DNA of 64,000 nucleotides from assembly GCA_037974335.1 (NCBI GenBank), contig CM075760.1:59836515-59900514 (forward strand). The letters run 5' to 3'. Shown here in pieces: positions 44,735-56,855 of the stretch. Under the pieces are notes generated by a model, which did not search any database, was not told the origin of the DNA, and worked only from the letters and a program-made list of their open reading frames with translations. The translations under genes were made by a program, and so were the position numbers. The stretch comes from Prionace glauca (taxonomy: Eukaryota > Chordata > Chondrichthyes > Carcharhiniformes > Carcharhinidae). Each line of letters begins with the position of its first letter. The first letter of the stretch is position 1.

Positions 44735-46945
44735 ATCTGTGGGAGGCGAGGGAAGAGATTGCTGAGCCTCTGGCGATGATCTTTTCGTCATCAATGGAGA
44801 CAGGAGAGGTTTTGGAGGATTGGAAGATTGTGGATGTGAATCCTTTATTCAAGAAAGGGACAAGAGATAGCACAGGAAAGTATAGACCAGTGAGTCTAAC
44901 CTCAGTAGTTGGTGAGTTGATGGAGACGATCCTGAGAAGCGGGGTTTATGAATATTTGGAGAGGTATAGTACGGTCAACAATAGTCAGCACGGCTTTGTC
45001 AAAGGCCTTACGAGCCTGATTGAATTTTTTGACAATGCGTCAAACCACATTGACGAAGGAAGAGCAGTAGATGTGATGTAAATGGACTTCAGCAAGGCGT
45101 TTGATAATGTGCCTCATGCAAGGCTTAATGTGAAACTGAGGGGGCATGGGATCCAAGGGGATATTTGTGGATTCAGAACTGGCTTGCCCACAGAAGTCAA
45201 AGAGTGGTTGTAGATTCTTTTTTTCTCATGGAGGTCGGTCACCAGTGAAGTGCCCCAGGGATTTGTTCTGGGGCCCTTGCTCTTTGTGATTTTTACAAAT
45301 GACCTGGATGATGAAGTGGAGGGATGGGTTGGTAAGTTTGCTGATGACACAAAGTGTGCATAGTGTGGAGGGATGTCAGAAGTTGCAACGAGTCATTGAT
45401 AGGCTGCAAGACTGGGCGCAGAAGTGACAGATGGACTTCAACCCAGATAAGTATGATGATTCATTTTGGCAGGTCAAATAGAACGACAGAATATAAAATT
45501 AAGGGTAAGACTCTTGGCAGTGTGAAGATCAGAAGAATCTTGGGGTCCGGGTTCATAGGACACTCAAAGCAGCTTCGCAGGTAGAGGCTGTGGTTAAGAA
45601 GGCGTATGGTATACTAAGAACATAAGAAATAGGAGCAGGAGTAGGCCATCTGGCCCTTCGAGCCTGTCCCGCCATTCAATAAGATCATGGCAGATCTGTC
45701 GAGGCTCAGTTCCACATTCCCGTCCTCTCCCCATAACCCTTAATCCCCTCTTTTATCAAAAACCCATCAACCCGCATCTTAAAAATATTGAGTGAGGTAG
45801 CCTCTACCACTTCAACGGGCAGGGAATTCCAGAGATTCACCACCCTTTGAGTGAAGAAGTTCTTCCTCAACTCCGTTCTAAACCGCCTCCCCTTTATCTT
45901 GAGGCTGAGCTCCCTAGTCCTACTGTCCTTTCTGAGCGGGAAGAGTCTCTCCACCTCTATCCTATCCATCCCATTCATCATCTTATACGTCTCAATGAGA
46001 TCTCCCCTCATTCTTCTAAACTCTAACGAGTACAAGCCTAGTTTATTCAGCCTCTCCTCATAGCTCAACCCCCTCAACTCCGGCATCAGTCTAGTAAACC
46101 TCCTCTGCACTCCCTCCAAGGCCAAAATATCCTTGCGTAAGTACGGCGCCCAAAACTGCACACAGTACTCTAGCTGCGGCCTCACCAATGCCCTATATAG
46201 CCGCAGCAAGACCTCCCTACTTTTATATTCAATCCCCCTCGCTATGAAGGCCAGCATCCCATTCGCCTTCCTGACCACTTGCTGCACCTGCAAGCTGGGT
46301 TTTTGCGACTCATGCACAAGGACCCCGAGATCCCTCTGCACTGGCATACATCAATCGCGGAATTGAGTTTAGGAGTCCAGAGATAACGTTGTAGCCATAT
46401 AGGACCCTGATCAGACCCCACTTGGAGCACTGTGCTCAGTTCTGGTCGTCTCATTACAGGAAGGGTGTGGAAGCCATAGAAAGGGTGCAGAAGAGACTTA
46501 CAAGGATGTTGCCTGGATTGGATGGCATGCCTTATGAGGATATGTTGAGAGAGCTCGGTCTTTTCTCCTTGGAGAGACGAAGGATGAGGGGTGACCTGAT
46601 TGAGGTGTATACGATGATGAGAGGTATTGATCGAGTGGATTCTCAGAGCCTTTCTCCCAGGGCTGAAATGGTTGCCACAAGAGGACACAGGTTTAGTGTG
46701 CTGGGGAGTAGGTACAGAGGAGATGTCAGGGGTAAGTTTTTCACTCAGAGGGTGGTGGGTGAGTGGAATCAGCTGCCGGCTGTGGTGGTGGAGGTGGATT
46801 CGATAGGGTCTTTTAAGAAACTTTTGGATAAGTGCATGGAACTTATAAAATAGAAGGTTATAGGTAAGCCTAGGAGGTCCGGACATATTCGGCGCAACTT
46901 GTGGGCCGAAGGGTCTGTTTGGGCTGTAGTTTTTTCTATGCTTCT
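44735..46945 (+). mobile_element. CR1-like LINE family B, split by a family A insertion
   Basis: 44776-45611 on the plus strand covers RT blocks (SSMETGEVLEDWKIVDVNPL, GKYRPVSLTSVVGELMETIL, NNSQHGFVKGLTSLIEFFDN, then a [15 protein letters not shown]-like block). It resumes at about 46341 (CATCAATCGCGGAATTGAGT) and runs through HCAQFWSSHYRKGVEAIERV, LFSLERRRMRGDLIEVYTMM and FFTQRVVGEWNQLPAVVVEV to a tail at 46945. Left and right pieces join in register across the insertion. Confidence 0.85.
45612..46340 (-). mobile_element. CR1-like LINE family A inserted in the family B copy
   Basis: Open on the minus strand for more than 200 codons: RDLGVLVHESQKPSLQVQQV, GMLAFIARGIEYKSREVLLR, LVRPQLEYCVQFWAPYLRKD, NFFTQRVVNLWNSLPVEVVE. 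The 3' end (AAGAACATAAGAAATAGG) faces left; the right end is truncated within the RT thumb. Only about 3 bp are shared at the two borders. Confidence 0.9.
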
Positions 46946-47054
46946 ATATCTGCCTGTCCATCCTTGTGTTGATGTTGCAATTCTACAACACCGACATTAG
47001 ACTGTGGGTCCACACATCATGCCCAGAGTTCCCATTGCCTGGGAGAGGAACTGC

Positions 47055-47093
47055 AGTTTATGTAGAGACTGCTGCCTGGAATGTGCCAGTGTG
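47055..47093 (-). promoter_or_regulatory. 23-RSS of the 47-kb V gene
   Basis: Minus strand: CACACTG (47093-47087), spacer of exactly 23, ACATAAACT (47063-47055). Usable heptamer and nonamer with small departures from consensus. Confidence 0.93.
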
Positions 47094-49747
47094 TGTGTTT
47101 AAGACACAGAAGTATTTCCTGGAGTCCTCAGCTGTCACCGGTGCAACTGTCAGACTGATGGTTCTGTAAGTTTTGGTCAGGGAGGAGGAAAAGCGATGCC
47201 TGGAAAATGTGGCACTGTCGCTGAAACCATCGGTGCAGCGGACGAGAATGTACTCGGGACTTCCCCCCATGGCTGGGTGGAGAGGTCCCCGGTACCAGAC
47301 CAAGCAAGCCCTCTCCACCTCTGTATAGGAGCAGGTGATGGTAGTGGTGGCTCCCTGCTGGACCTTCATCTCTGCCTCTGGCTGGTGTATGACTGCGGAT
47401 GCAGCCAGGCTACCTGAAGAATAGAGAAAATTAGAATTAAGTGGAGGTTCCAGGCATTCTATCGATTTGGAACGGAGGAGATGCGGGGGAGGGGGGGGAT
47501 GGGATGGGCCCCTGTAGGCATCGTGCTGCCGTTGGAGGTAGCCAGCAGTCGCGGTTTTGCCCTGTGAGTGCATCAGTATTATTGCACGAAGCTGACCAAG
47601 AACATAGAACATAGAACATTACAGCACAAACAGGCCCTTCGGCCCTCGAGTTGCGCCGATCGCATCAACCCCACCAATCTATAGACCTATCTATAACCCC
47701 CAATCCCATTAAACCCCATATACTCATCCAGGAGTCTTTTAAAAGACCCCAGCGAGTTCGCCTCCACCACCGACGACGGCAGCCGATTCCAATCACTCAC
47801 TACCCTCTGAGTGAAAAACGTACCCCTAACATCACCTCTGTACTTCCCTCCCCGCACCTTAAATCTGTGTCCTCTCGTAGCGACCATTTCAACCCGGGGA
47901 AATAGCCTCTGAGAGTCCACCCTATCTATTCCTCTCAACATTTTATAAACTTCTATCAGGTCGCCTCTCAACCTTCGCCTCTCCAGGGAAAAAAGTCCCA
48001 GCTCCCTCAACCTATCTTCATAAGGCATGCCTCCCAGTCCAGGCAACATCCTTGTAAATCTCCTCTGCACCCTTTCAATAGCCTCCACGTCCTTCCTATA
48101 GTGAGGCGACCAGAACTGCGCACAGTACTCCAAATGAGGCCTGACGAGGGTCCTGTAAAGTTGCAGCATTACCTCCCGACTCCTAAACTCAATCCCTCGA
48201 TTAATGAAGGCCAGTACACCATACGCCTTCTTGACCACCTCCTCCACCTGCGAGGCCGATTTAAGAGTCCTGTGAACCCGGACCCCGAGATCCTTCTGCT
48301 CTTCAACGCTACTAAGACCTCTGCCCTTAATAGTGTAAGAAGGTAGTGTTCAGCTTCGTGCAACAGTACAAAGCTGGGCACCCTCGATGTGCCGCCTGGC
48401 CAGAGACTTGAAGATTTAAGGCCTTGCTAGATCAATATCTGCAACATGTATCCAAAACCAAATGAGGCTTGTGATGAGTTGATAACAGGCCATGTGTTTA
48501 ATTGGATAGAATCATTTCAAATTACAAGCAGTAACAGGCCATTCGGCCCTTGGATTTTTGCTGGCATTTATTCACCCCAACCCCACTTCTTCTGGTACTA
48601 TGAGATTAGCGGCCAATTACGACTTCTTTCCACCTGATAGCCCTATGAAATACATAATCATCGTTCATGTCACATATTCCACGTTCTACAGTTCCACCTT
48701 CTCACCATTCACTTATGGAACTAAAAAAGGCGTTGTCTAAATCCCACACTAATGGCCCTGTGATTTATTCTGTCCTGAGATGTGAGAGTCGCGAGGCTGA
48801 ACCAGTATTTACTGCCCATGCTTATTTGTTCCCCTTGAGAAAAGAGTGTGGAGCTGCATTCCTGGAATGTTTCGTTCCAGATGCACAAGGTACACTCAGC
48901 AGTACTTTCAGGGGGAAGGTGACGTCTCCCATGGTTTTGACCCAGCGGCCGTGATGGAAAGGTGATTCTAGCTTAATGGATGCGTATGGTTTTAACGGAA
49001 TACTGCAAGCTATGCTTTTCGTTCAATCTGTAGCAAATTTCCTTCCAAGTGCTAGATGTTTTGGGTCTGGAAGGCACTGTCGAAGGAGTGTTTGGCGAAC
49101 AATTTATATCTATGATAGGTTTGCCTTTTCTCACGACTGAAGCACTTAAATAACTGTTTGTAAAGTTCCAATCATTAAATAAACTCAATCACTCGTAATA
49201 TTGCCGTGTACTTGTCTCGAAAGATCAACATTAAACATAAGAATATAAAATAATTTATTGAAAGGAAATCAATGAGAATAACTAAATTTGGTTGATTTAT
49301 CAGTCACAAGTAGGCTCACATTAACACAGCTATGAAGTTACTGTGAAAATCCTCCAGTCACCTGTTCAGTTACACTGAGGGAGAGAGTAGCACGGCCAGT
49401 GCACCTAATCAGCACATCTTTCGGACTGCAGGAGGAAACCAGAGCACCCAGAGGAAACTCACGCAGACATGGGGGAACGTGTAGACTCTGCACAGTAACC
49501 CAAGCCAATAATCGAATCCGGGTCCCTGGCGCTGTGAGGCAGCAGTGCTAAACATTGTGTCAAAATGCCGCCCCTAATAATTAAATTCAAGCATTGCGAG
49601 TATTGCTCTAATTTTTCTCTAAGTGCAACATTAAATGTGGAATGATAAAAGGCTTTCTTGAAAGGTAATCACTGAGAATCTGAAGTGTTACTCACCTGAG
49701 ATGATTGCTGCTAGAATGAAGGTTTTTAACCCTCGTGGATGATTCAT
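47094..49747 (-). CDS. TCR V gene (TRDV-type) with extra cysteines and a LINE in its leader intron
   Basis: Leader exon 49747-49696 reads MNHPRGLKTFILAAIIS and ends in G before GTGAGT (phase 1). The V exon is 47413-47094 after TATTCTTCAG, giving Gly-Ser-Leu-Ala-Ala-Ser-Ala-Val-Ile-His-Gln-Pro. The domain has TITCSYTEVE, then ACLVWYRG and EYILVRCTDG, and ends RTISLTVAPV, EDSRKYFCVLNT. Besides the canonical pair (TITC, KYFC) there are two more cysteines, one just before the framework 2 Trp and one in the C'-C'' region, which may form a second disulfide. The 2.3-kb leader intron contains a LINE (47597-48360) and a SINE (49295-49580). The frame is open, the splice sites are good and a 23-RSS follows, so it should be functional. 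The V family is not certain (delta, alpha or gamma-like); position on the TRDC strand favours delta. Confidence 0.9.
47597..48360 (-). mobile_element. CR1-like LINE family B inside a V-gene intron
   Basis: Minus strand is open for 186 codons: VVKKAYGVLAFINRGIEFRS, HYRKDVEAIERVQRRFTRML, LFSLERRRLRGDLIEVYKML, FFTQRVVSDWNRLPSSVVEA. Its 3' end (GAACATAGAACATTACAGCA) is only about 180 bp from the V exon acceptor. It is well preserved and has the same orientation as the gene. Confidence 0.92.
48780..48975. mobile_element. LINE fragment (9.5-kb family)
   Basis: TTCCCCTTGAGAAAAGAGTG, then CTGCATTCCTGGAATGTTTC and CATGGTTTTGACCCAGCGG, the antisense words of the Jockey/CR1-like relic at 9.5 kb. Confidence 0.55.
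49295..49580 (-). mobile_element. tRNA-derived SINE (type 1), antisense, near complete
   Basis: TCAGTCACAAGTAGGCTCAC, then CAGCACATCTTTCGGACTGC, CGAATCCGGGTCCCTGGCGC (reverse of the B box) and GTGAGGCAGCAGTGCTAAAC (reverse of the A box). Confidence 0.85.
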
Positions 49748-49749
49748 CT

Positions 49750-50435
49750 GCAAGTTGTATTTGCAATGGTTAGAATAGTACAATATATCTTGACTCGATT
49801 CTTTATAGTGAGGAACAGGCCCGAAGAGGAAGTGCAGTTATTAGGCTTTCACCAAAATACGAACTATAAAGCCAGATTGTCTGTGCACGATGTGTTACCA
49901 AAACATAGTTAACAAGAGTGGAATCAATGGAGAATGCGACGGGCATTGAAAAAGCTACTGCATGAATCAATTAAGAAGCTTAAATTAGAAACAGCGCCTG
50001 AGACTGTGTTGTCACTGTGTCCACTATAATGAAAGTGAGACCGAGCGCATTGATACAGGCATTGACATTGAGAGATAAGAGTGTGATAGAGGACAGAGAA
50101 ACAGAGACATCAAAGTAGGGGGGCGGGGGGGGGGGGGCGGGGGGAGGGCGGGGGTGAACATTTTGTTGGCTTTCCTGCCACCTGATGGAAGAAATAAGAA
50201 TCTCCCCATCAGCAATTTCCTGCTTTGCTTTGGAAGACAGTAGTTGCTTCTGAAACCTTTTCAGAATTGCATTGCAGAAACACTGCTGTGATCATTAAAT
50301 AGCGGCATGGCGTAAATGATTAATTGCAGCAAAAAGGCAAGATTCGCAAGAAGGCAGTCAAACTCAAACACAAGTACACATACACTACACACACAGAGTC
50401 TCTCACTTCCAACAATCTCCCTCTGTTGGACTCTG
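49750..50435. other. 5' flank of the 47-kb V gene; G-rich tract
   Basis: No recognised promoter motif. 50118-50155 is a poly-G-rich tract. The rest is unassigned. Confidence 0.4.
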
Positions 50436-50444
50436 TCCTTAATT

Positions 50445-50445
<1 letters not shown>

Positions 50446-50471
<26 letters not shown>
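50446..50471. repeat. (CA)n microsatellite
   Basis: About 13 CA units beside the LINE fragment at 50.5 kb. Confidence 0.95.
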
Positions 50472-50476
<5 letters not shown>

Positions 50477-50499
50477 CTATGTTGCATTTCAAGGTATGG

Positions 50500-51640
50500 T
50501 AACTTAACAAATGCCTCAGTGTCCACTTTGCTTGTTACATCTTCGAAGGACTCGAGCAAATTAGTCAGAACGATTTTCCCTTCGTAAAACCATGCTGGCT
50601 CTAATGGATTGTATTATGGCATTCTAATTGTCTGTTACTACAATCTTAAGAATGGATTTGAACAACTTTTCAACGACAGGTGTCAAACGAGCTGGTGTTT
50701 GGTTTCATCCTTTCCATCTCCCTTCCTCTTTGAAAATGGGCATTATATTATCTTCTTTTCCCCAACCCACTGGAACTGTTCCCACATCCAGGAAATTTTG
50801 GAAGATTATAATCAATGTGCCCACTATCACTTCCTTTAAGACCATAGGCTGTAGGCCATTCGGCCCTGGGGACTTGACTGGCTTCAATCCCAACTGTCCG
50901 CTTAACGCTTTTTCACTATTGATGATTTTTCTCAATTCCATCCTTTCTATTACCTCTGTATTTCCTGTTGCTATTGTGGTGGAACTTGCGTGAAAACTGA
51001 GGCAAACTATTGATTGAGAGTTTCCGCCATTTCTATTCTCCCCACGATTAATTCCCTCGTCGAATCCTCCAAGTGTCCAACAATCACATTCGCTCCATTC
51101 TTCACTTTTAATTATTTCAGATTCTCCTGGTATACTTTTTTAAATGTTGTGCGTGTTTTCTTTTATAATTTATCTTTGATCTTTTTGTTACTTTTCGGTA
51201 ACCCATTGCTGATTATTAAAAGTTTCCCAATCCTCGAGTGTGCCACAGGCCTTTGCAATATGGTATGCTTTTCTCTTTATGCTATCTTTAACTTCCTTGC
51301 TTAACCATGGATATTTCTCCTGATTTTACAGTCTTTCTTCCTCATGGGAATGTACTTCAGTTGGGAGAAATTCATTGTCTCCTTTAGCATTTGTCACTGA
51401 TCATCAACTGTCCGACCTTTTAGTCTTCTTTCCCAATCCACTCGGGCCAATTCTGTTCTCATGTCTTCGTAACTCCCTGTGTTTAACTCCAGAAGTCCAG
51501 TCTGGGATCGAGTTTCTCGCCCTCAAACTGAATTTGGAATTCTATCTAACTATGACCACTCTTGACTAGAGGATCCTTAACTATTAGATCATTAATTAAT
51601 CCCTATTGATCGCACAATGCCAAATCCAGAATAGTCTACT
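50500..51640 (-). mobile_element. CR1-like LINE, EN-RT middle part, antisense, old
   Basis: Minus strand: ELRKIINSEKALSGQLGLKP followed by VKSPGPNGLQPMVLKEV at 50941-50830 (RT block 1) with the downstream RT block at 50530-50600 (reverse of a Y/F-rich block, AAAACCATGCTGGCTCTAAT). 51000-51640 is the antisense of the EN-RT linker (TTAACCATGGATATTTCTCC). Both ends are lost. Confidence 0.7.
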
Positions 51641-52687
51641 CCCTATAATTAAAGAAAAATACTACGGATGCTGAGATCTGAAAGAAAAACAGAACATGCT
51701 GAAAATTTTCAGCGGATCTGATAGCACCTGTGGAGGAAGAATCGAGCCAATATTTCGAGTTAGGGTGACCCTTCCTCAGAGCTGAAGATAAGGAAAATTG
51801 TGTAAGGTTTATACTGTGAGCATGGATTTTTTTTTCTGGGGGTGAGGTCTATAATTGAAACAAATAGCAGGGACGAAGTGACAACGGGAATGTAAATGGT
51901 GATGATCAATGATGATGACAATGTTGCTAAGAGCGTCCATTAAGAGATTGGAATGTTTAAATGGCAGAACCGAAAGTGCACAGCCGAGGAATGCGGCAGC
52001 TGTCCTTAGTGCAACGGGCAGAGGGATGGGGGATGAAGTAGCAATATTTTAGATCTTGATAAGTGGAAGTAAAAATGTAAATTAAAAATGGACGAAAGCA
52101 ATGAAAAGAAGACATTAATTTAAATGAATGCAGATGGAGTGGAGGTGGAGTCGAGAATTCATGCTCTGAATTTGTTGAACTCAATCCTCAATCCGGAAAG
52201 CTGTAATTTGCCTAATCTGAAGATGAGATGCTGTTCCTCCATTTTACGTTAGGGTTCACTGGGACGTTGCAAACGGGCAAGGACTGGCGTGTGGACAGGA
52301 GAGTAGGGTGGTGTGTCGAAGTTGCAAGCGACAGGAAGGTCTAAGTCCTGCTGTGGACAGACCAGAAGTAGTCAACCAGTCCACATTTACTCTGCAATGT
52401 AGATTAGACTGCATCGCGAGCAACAATGTCATAGATCAGATTAAAGGAGGTGCACACAAAGTGTTTTTTCACCAGGAATGAGGTTTTGGGTTCTAATGTG
52501 CTGAGGAGGGGACAGGTGAAGGGGCAGGTACAGCATCTTGTATGATTGCATGGAAAGGAGCCACTGGCGGTGGGTGAGTTGCTAAGTGTGATGAAGAAGT
52601 GGACAAGGCCGCCCCAGAGGGAATCATCCCAGTGGAATTCTGGATGGTAGAGTGAGGCAAATCTGTGTTAAAAGGTAACATCATAAC
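51641..52687. repeat. Unclassified interspersed repeat
   Basis: Begins AATACTACGGATGCTGAGAT with CAGCGGATCTGATAGCACCT, continues through TTCCTCAGAGCTGAAGATAA to GGATGAGATGCTGTTCCTCC-like and GCACACAAAGTGTTTTTTCA sequence. The opening block recurs at 59955-60050 and, reversed, at 20405-20470, so it is dispersed in this genome. No protein motif was seen and I cannot name the class. Confidence 0.5.
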
Positions 52688-52689
52688 AT

Positions 52690-55432
52690 AAGAACATAAT
52701 AAGAACATAAGAAATAGGAGCAGGAGTAGGCCATCCAGCCCCTCGAGCCTGCCCCGCCATTCAATAAGATCATGGGTGATCTGTCGTGGCTCAGTTCCAC
52801 CTTCCCGCCCTCTCCCCATAACCCTTAATCCCCTTTCTTATCAAAAACCCATCAACCCGCTTCTTAAAAATATTTAGCGAGGCAGCCTCCACCACTTCAA
52901 CGGGCAGAGAATTCCAGAGATTCACATCCTTTGAGTGAAGAAGTTCCTCCTCAACTCTGTTCTAAACCGCCTCCCCTTTATCTTGAGGCTGTGCCCCCTA
53001 GTCCTACTGTCATTTTTGAGCGGGAAGAGTCTCTACACCTCTATCCTATCCATCCCATTCATCATCTTATACGTCTCAATGAGATCTCCCCTCATTCTTC
53101 TAAACTCTAACGAGTACAATCCCAGTTTATTCAGCCTCTCCTCATAGCTCAATCCCCTCAACTCCGGTATCAGCCGAGTAAACCTCCTCTGCACTCCCTC
53201 CAAGGCCAAAATATCCTTGCGCAGGTGCGGCGCCCAAAACTGCACACAGTACTCCAGCTGCGGCCTCACCAATGCCCTATACAGCTGCAGCAAGACCTCC
53301 CTACTTTTATATTCAATCCCCTTCGCTATGAAGGCCAGCATCCCATTCGCCTTCCTGACCACCTGCTGCACCTGCAGGCTGGGTTTTTACGACTCATGCA
53401 CAAGGACCCCGAGGTCCCTCTGCACCGTCGCCTGCTGCAGCTTTTCGCCACGTAAGTAATAGTCCTTCCTACCATTCCTCCTACCAAAGTGGACCACCTC
53501 ACACTTGCCAACATTAAATTCCATTTGCCATTTCCTGGCCCATTCGCCCAGCCTATCTAGATCCTTCTGTAGACTCTCCACACCCGCCGCACAATTTGCC
53601 GTTCCCCCAATCTTGGTGTCATCAGCAAATTTCGACACCCTGCACTCGGTTCCCTCCTCCAGTTCATCTATATAAATGGTAAAAAGCTGATGCCCCAGCA
53701 CCGACCCCTGGGGCACTCCACTAGTCACCATCCGCCAATCCGAATAGCACCCGTTGACCCCCACTCTCTGCCTCCTATTTGACAACTAATCCTTTATCCA
53801 CGCTAACACCTTACCCCCAACTCCATGTCCCTCGACCATCTGCAATAACCTCTTGTGAGGTACCTTGTCAAACGCCTTCTGAAAATCCAGAAAGGCCACA
53901 TCCACCGGTTCTCCTCTATCCACCGCCCGAGACACATCCTCATAGAACTCCAGTAAATTTGTCAGACACGACTTCCCTTTAATGAAACCGTGTTGCGTCT
54001 GCTCTATCAAGCAATTCCCTTCAAGATGCCTCGCAAATTCCTCCTTAATGACAGATTCTAACATTTTACCTACCACAGCCGTTAAACTAACCGGCCTATA
54101 ATTCCCCGCCTTTTGCCTGGCACCCTTCTTAAACAACGGCGTAACATTAGCCGTTTTCCAATCTTCCGGCACTTCCCCGGAATCCAGCGACGTCTGGAAA
54201 ATAACCACCAAGGCATCCACTATCACCTCCGCCATTTCTTTCAGATGCATTCCATCCGGTCCTGGGGACTTGTCCACAATCAGCCCCTCCAGTCTGTCGA
54301 GCACCACCTCTCTAGTAACAGTAATGTCATTAAGACCCTCCATTCCTACCACCTTTCCATCGCTAACACCCGGCAAATTATTCACGTCCTCCTCCGTGAA
54401 GACAGAAACAAAAAAGTTATTCAAGACCTTAGCTATATCCCCATCCCCTACCACTAGCTCCCCTTTCTCATCCTCTAAAGGCCCAACCTTCACCCTAGCC
54501 AGCCTCTTCCTTTTTATATATTTATAAAAACCCTTGCTATCCTTTTTTATATTAAGCGCTAGCCCAGCCTCACAGCTTCTCCTAACCTCCTTTATCAACT
54601 TCTTTGTCAATCTTTGTTGACATTTAAATCTTTCCCAATCCTCTTCTCGCCCACTGCTCTTAGCTACTCTAAACTCCTCCGCTTTTAATTTAACACTTTC
54701 CTTCACCTCCTTCGTTATCCACGGCTTATTACCTCTCCTCCTACTGTCTTTTTTAACCATCGGAATAAATTTCTGCTGAGCACCAAGAAAGATCTCCTTA
54801 AAGATCCTCCACTGCTCCTCAGCAGACCTACCTTCCAACGCGTTCCCCCAGTCCATATTCGCCAATTCTTCTCTCATCCTACCATACTCCCCTCTATTCA
54901 AACAAAGGACGCGTGTCCGGGAACCCACTTTCTCCTCCTCCATCTGCACCAGAAACTCCACCATACAATGATCACTCTCTCCAAGAGGATCCTTCACTGT
55001 AAGGTCCCTAATTCTACCCGCCTCATTACATAGCACCAGATCCAAGATAGCTCGCTCCCTCGTCGGCTCCAACACACACTGTTGGAAATTATCCCGGCAG
55101 CATTCCAAGAACTCCTCCTCGAGCCCACCTCGTCCAACATGGGTCGACCAATCAATATGCAGATTGAAATCTCCCATAACTACGGCCGTCCCATTCCTGC
55201 ACGCCGCACTTATTTGCGTGTTAACAGCCCGCCCCACCTCCAGATCATTATTCGGGGGCCTATAGACGACACCCACTAGCGTCTTCCTCCCTTTGCTGTT
55301 CCTAATCTCCACCCACAACGATTCCACTTTCTGCTCTTTGGCTCCGATATCATCCCTTGCTACCACCTTGATACTATCCTTAATCAGCAGAGCTCCGCCA
55401 CCCCCTCTTTCCAGCTCTTGGAACTGAATGGA
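52690..55432 (-). mobile_element. CR1-like LINE family A, nearly complete ORF2
   Basis: The best LINE copy here. One frame is open for 526 codons (55366-53786), starting in the endonuclease: LVGVVYRPPN, VVMGDFNLHIDWS, GESDHCMVEF. RT follows: VDKSPGPDGMHLKEMA, NYRPVSLTAVVGKMLE, QTQHGFIKGKSCLTNLLEF, VAFLDFQKAFDKVPHKRLL. After a stop near 53787 the frame goes on with SGVPQGSVLG, SKFADDTKIGG (the catalytic FADD) and GKCEVVHFGRRNG, another stop near 53386, then the thumb and tail to HDLIEWRGRLEGLDGLLLLL. The 3' end has AACATAAG repeats (52690-52712). 5'-truncated in the endonuclease. Only a few disabling changes, so a young insertion. Confidence 0.95.
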
Positions 55433-56060
55433 TCAAAGCATATGAGAGGAAAGGGAAATCACGATATTAAATTTGATGATCAACCATGTTCAAAATGAAT
55501 GGCGGAGCAGGCTCGATGGGCTGAATGGCGTATTCCTGCTTCTATGTGTCTATGTAATCCTCCGGAATTTGATTAGTTTCGATGAGAACTCCTCTCACTC
55601 TTTTGAACTCTAATAAATATAATTCTAAATTATTTATTCTCTACTGAAATGACAAAACTAACATCCCAAGAAACAGCCTGGTAAACCTTCTCTGCAATCC
55701 CTCTGTAACGAGGACATCCTTTCTCGGATGAGGACATCAAAGCTACACACAATATTCCAGATATGGCCCTAACAATGCCCGATAGAATTGCAGCAAAACA
55801 TCCCTATTCCTATACTCAAACCCTCTTGCTATGAAGGTTAGCAAATCATTTTTCTTCTTTACTGCCTGCTGTAACTGCACGTTTACTTTCAGCGACTCAC
55901 ACGCGAGGACATCAGGCTCTTGCTGAGTATCCATCTCGCTCATGCTCTGTCACTTTGGGGTATAACAAACTTTAAGCCCAAATTTTGAGATCAAAGTTTA
56001 GTAAAGTCATCCCTCAAAGTTTAAACTCATCCCTTCTAATTCTACCTGAACTCTTGAAGA
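55433..56060. mobile_element. Two older CR1-like tails, back to back
   Basis: 55433-55555 is a plus-strand tail (GGCGGAGCAGGCTCGATGGG, ending CCTGCTTCTATGTGTCTATG). 55560-56060 is antisense (minus strand: MLTFIARGFEYRNRDVLLQF-like, RALLGPYLEYCV). The family A copy above abuts the first tail at 55432. Confidence 0.7.
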
Positions 56061-56064
56061 TAGA

Positions 56065-56850
56065 GATGGAGCGACACAATATCCATAATCCGCTCTGAAA
56101 AGATTGTTGGAACATCTCATGATCAATGATTTGCAACAATGAAAATCAGATTCAATATCACCAGGCGCATTCAAAAAGAAGAGAAATTAAAAATATATTT
56201 CATCCTGAGGAGAATGTACGATCAGCAGTTGTTGGAATCAGAAGTAAAACAGGCTGTTTTAAAGTTATATAGTGTAGTGCTCTTTTTCCACAGGAGAGGG
56301 CAGAAGGACATTGCATTAAATTCATTATCGGAGCGAGTGTATTTATTGAAGAAAATCTGATTGAGGGGAGAAATGTAGAAACATAATTTTAACAGTGATA
56401 ACAATCTCTTTTTTTGAAATATTCTTAATCGTTTTCAATGTTGCTATTCCTATAGTTATGTAACAAATATTCGATGGGTAGACCAGTTCCCAAATTATCG
56501 AACGATACTTTAGGACTAACATCAGGACCTTGTCATACCGGGACTGGTCACAATCTGGAATGAAACTTCAGAAAGAACGAGAGAGCAAAATGCACTGCAA
56601 TTGTTGGATAGTAGAACAAAAGGAAAATTGGAAGCTTTCCCGCAATAAAAGAGCTATAACAAGGAGGAAACAGCTGTTGTCATTTATGTCTCTGTTTACT
56701 GTCTGTTATCACCACTTGGGTGTTACGCAGCACCACTGGGGGCAGAAGGTACAGCGCTGAGAACATCTGTAGACAGGAAACTAATGACTGAGAGTAAGGA
56801 TTATACTTGATGAAATCAAACACCCAGCTCCCCTTCTACGGAGTGGACAG
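56065..56850. other. 5' flank of the plus-strand V gene
   Basis: AT-rich. I see neither a known promoter element nor a repeat. Open frames at 56139-56360 and 56530-56760 are short and without motifs. Confidence 0.4.
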
Positions 56851-56855
56851 CGGCA

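Noticed and set aside
47058-47612. Reading the 47-kb V as a single 184-residue protein starting at 47612
   Set aside because: The first part is translated intron and LINE tail. The splice acceptor at 47414-47415 and the leader exon at 49747-49696 explain the gene better.
49755-49765. Octamer-like TTGCAAAT just upstream of the 47-kb V leader
   Set aside because: One mismatch, and only about ten bases from the ATG, too close to be a promoter octamer.
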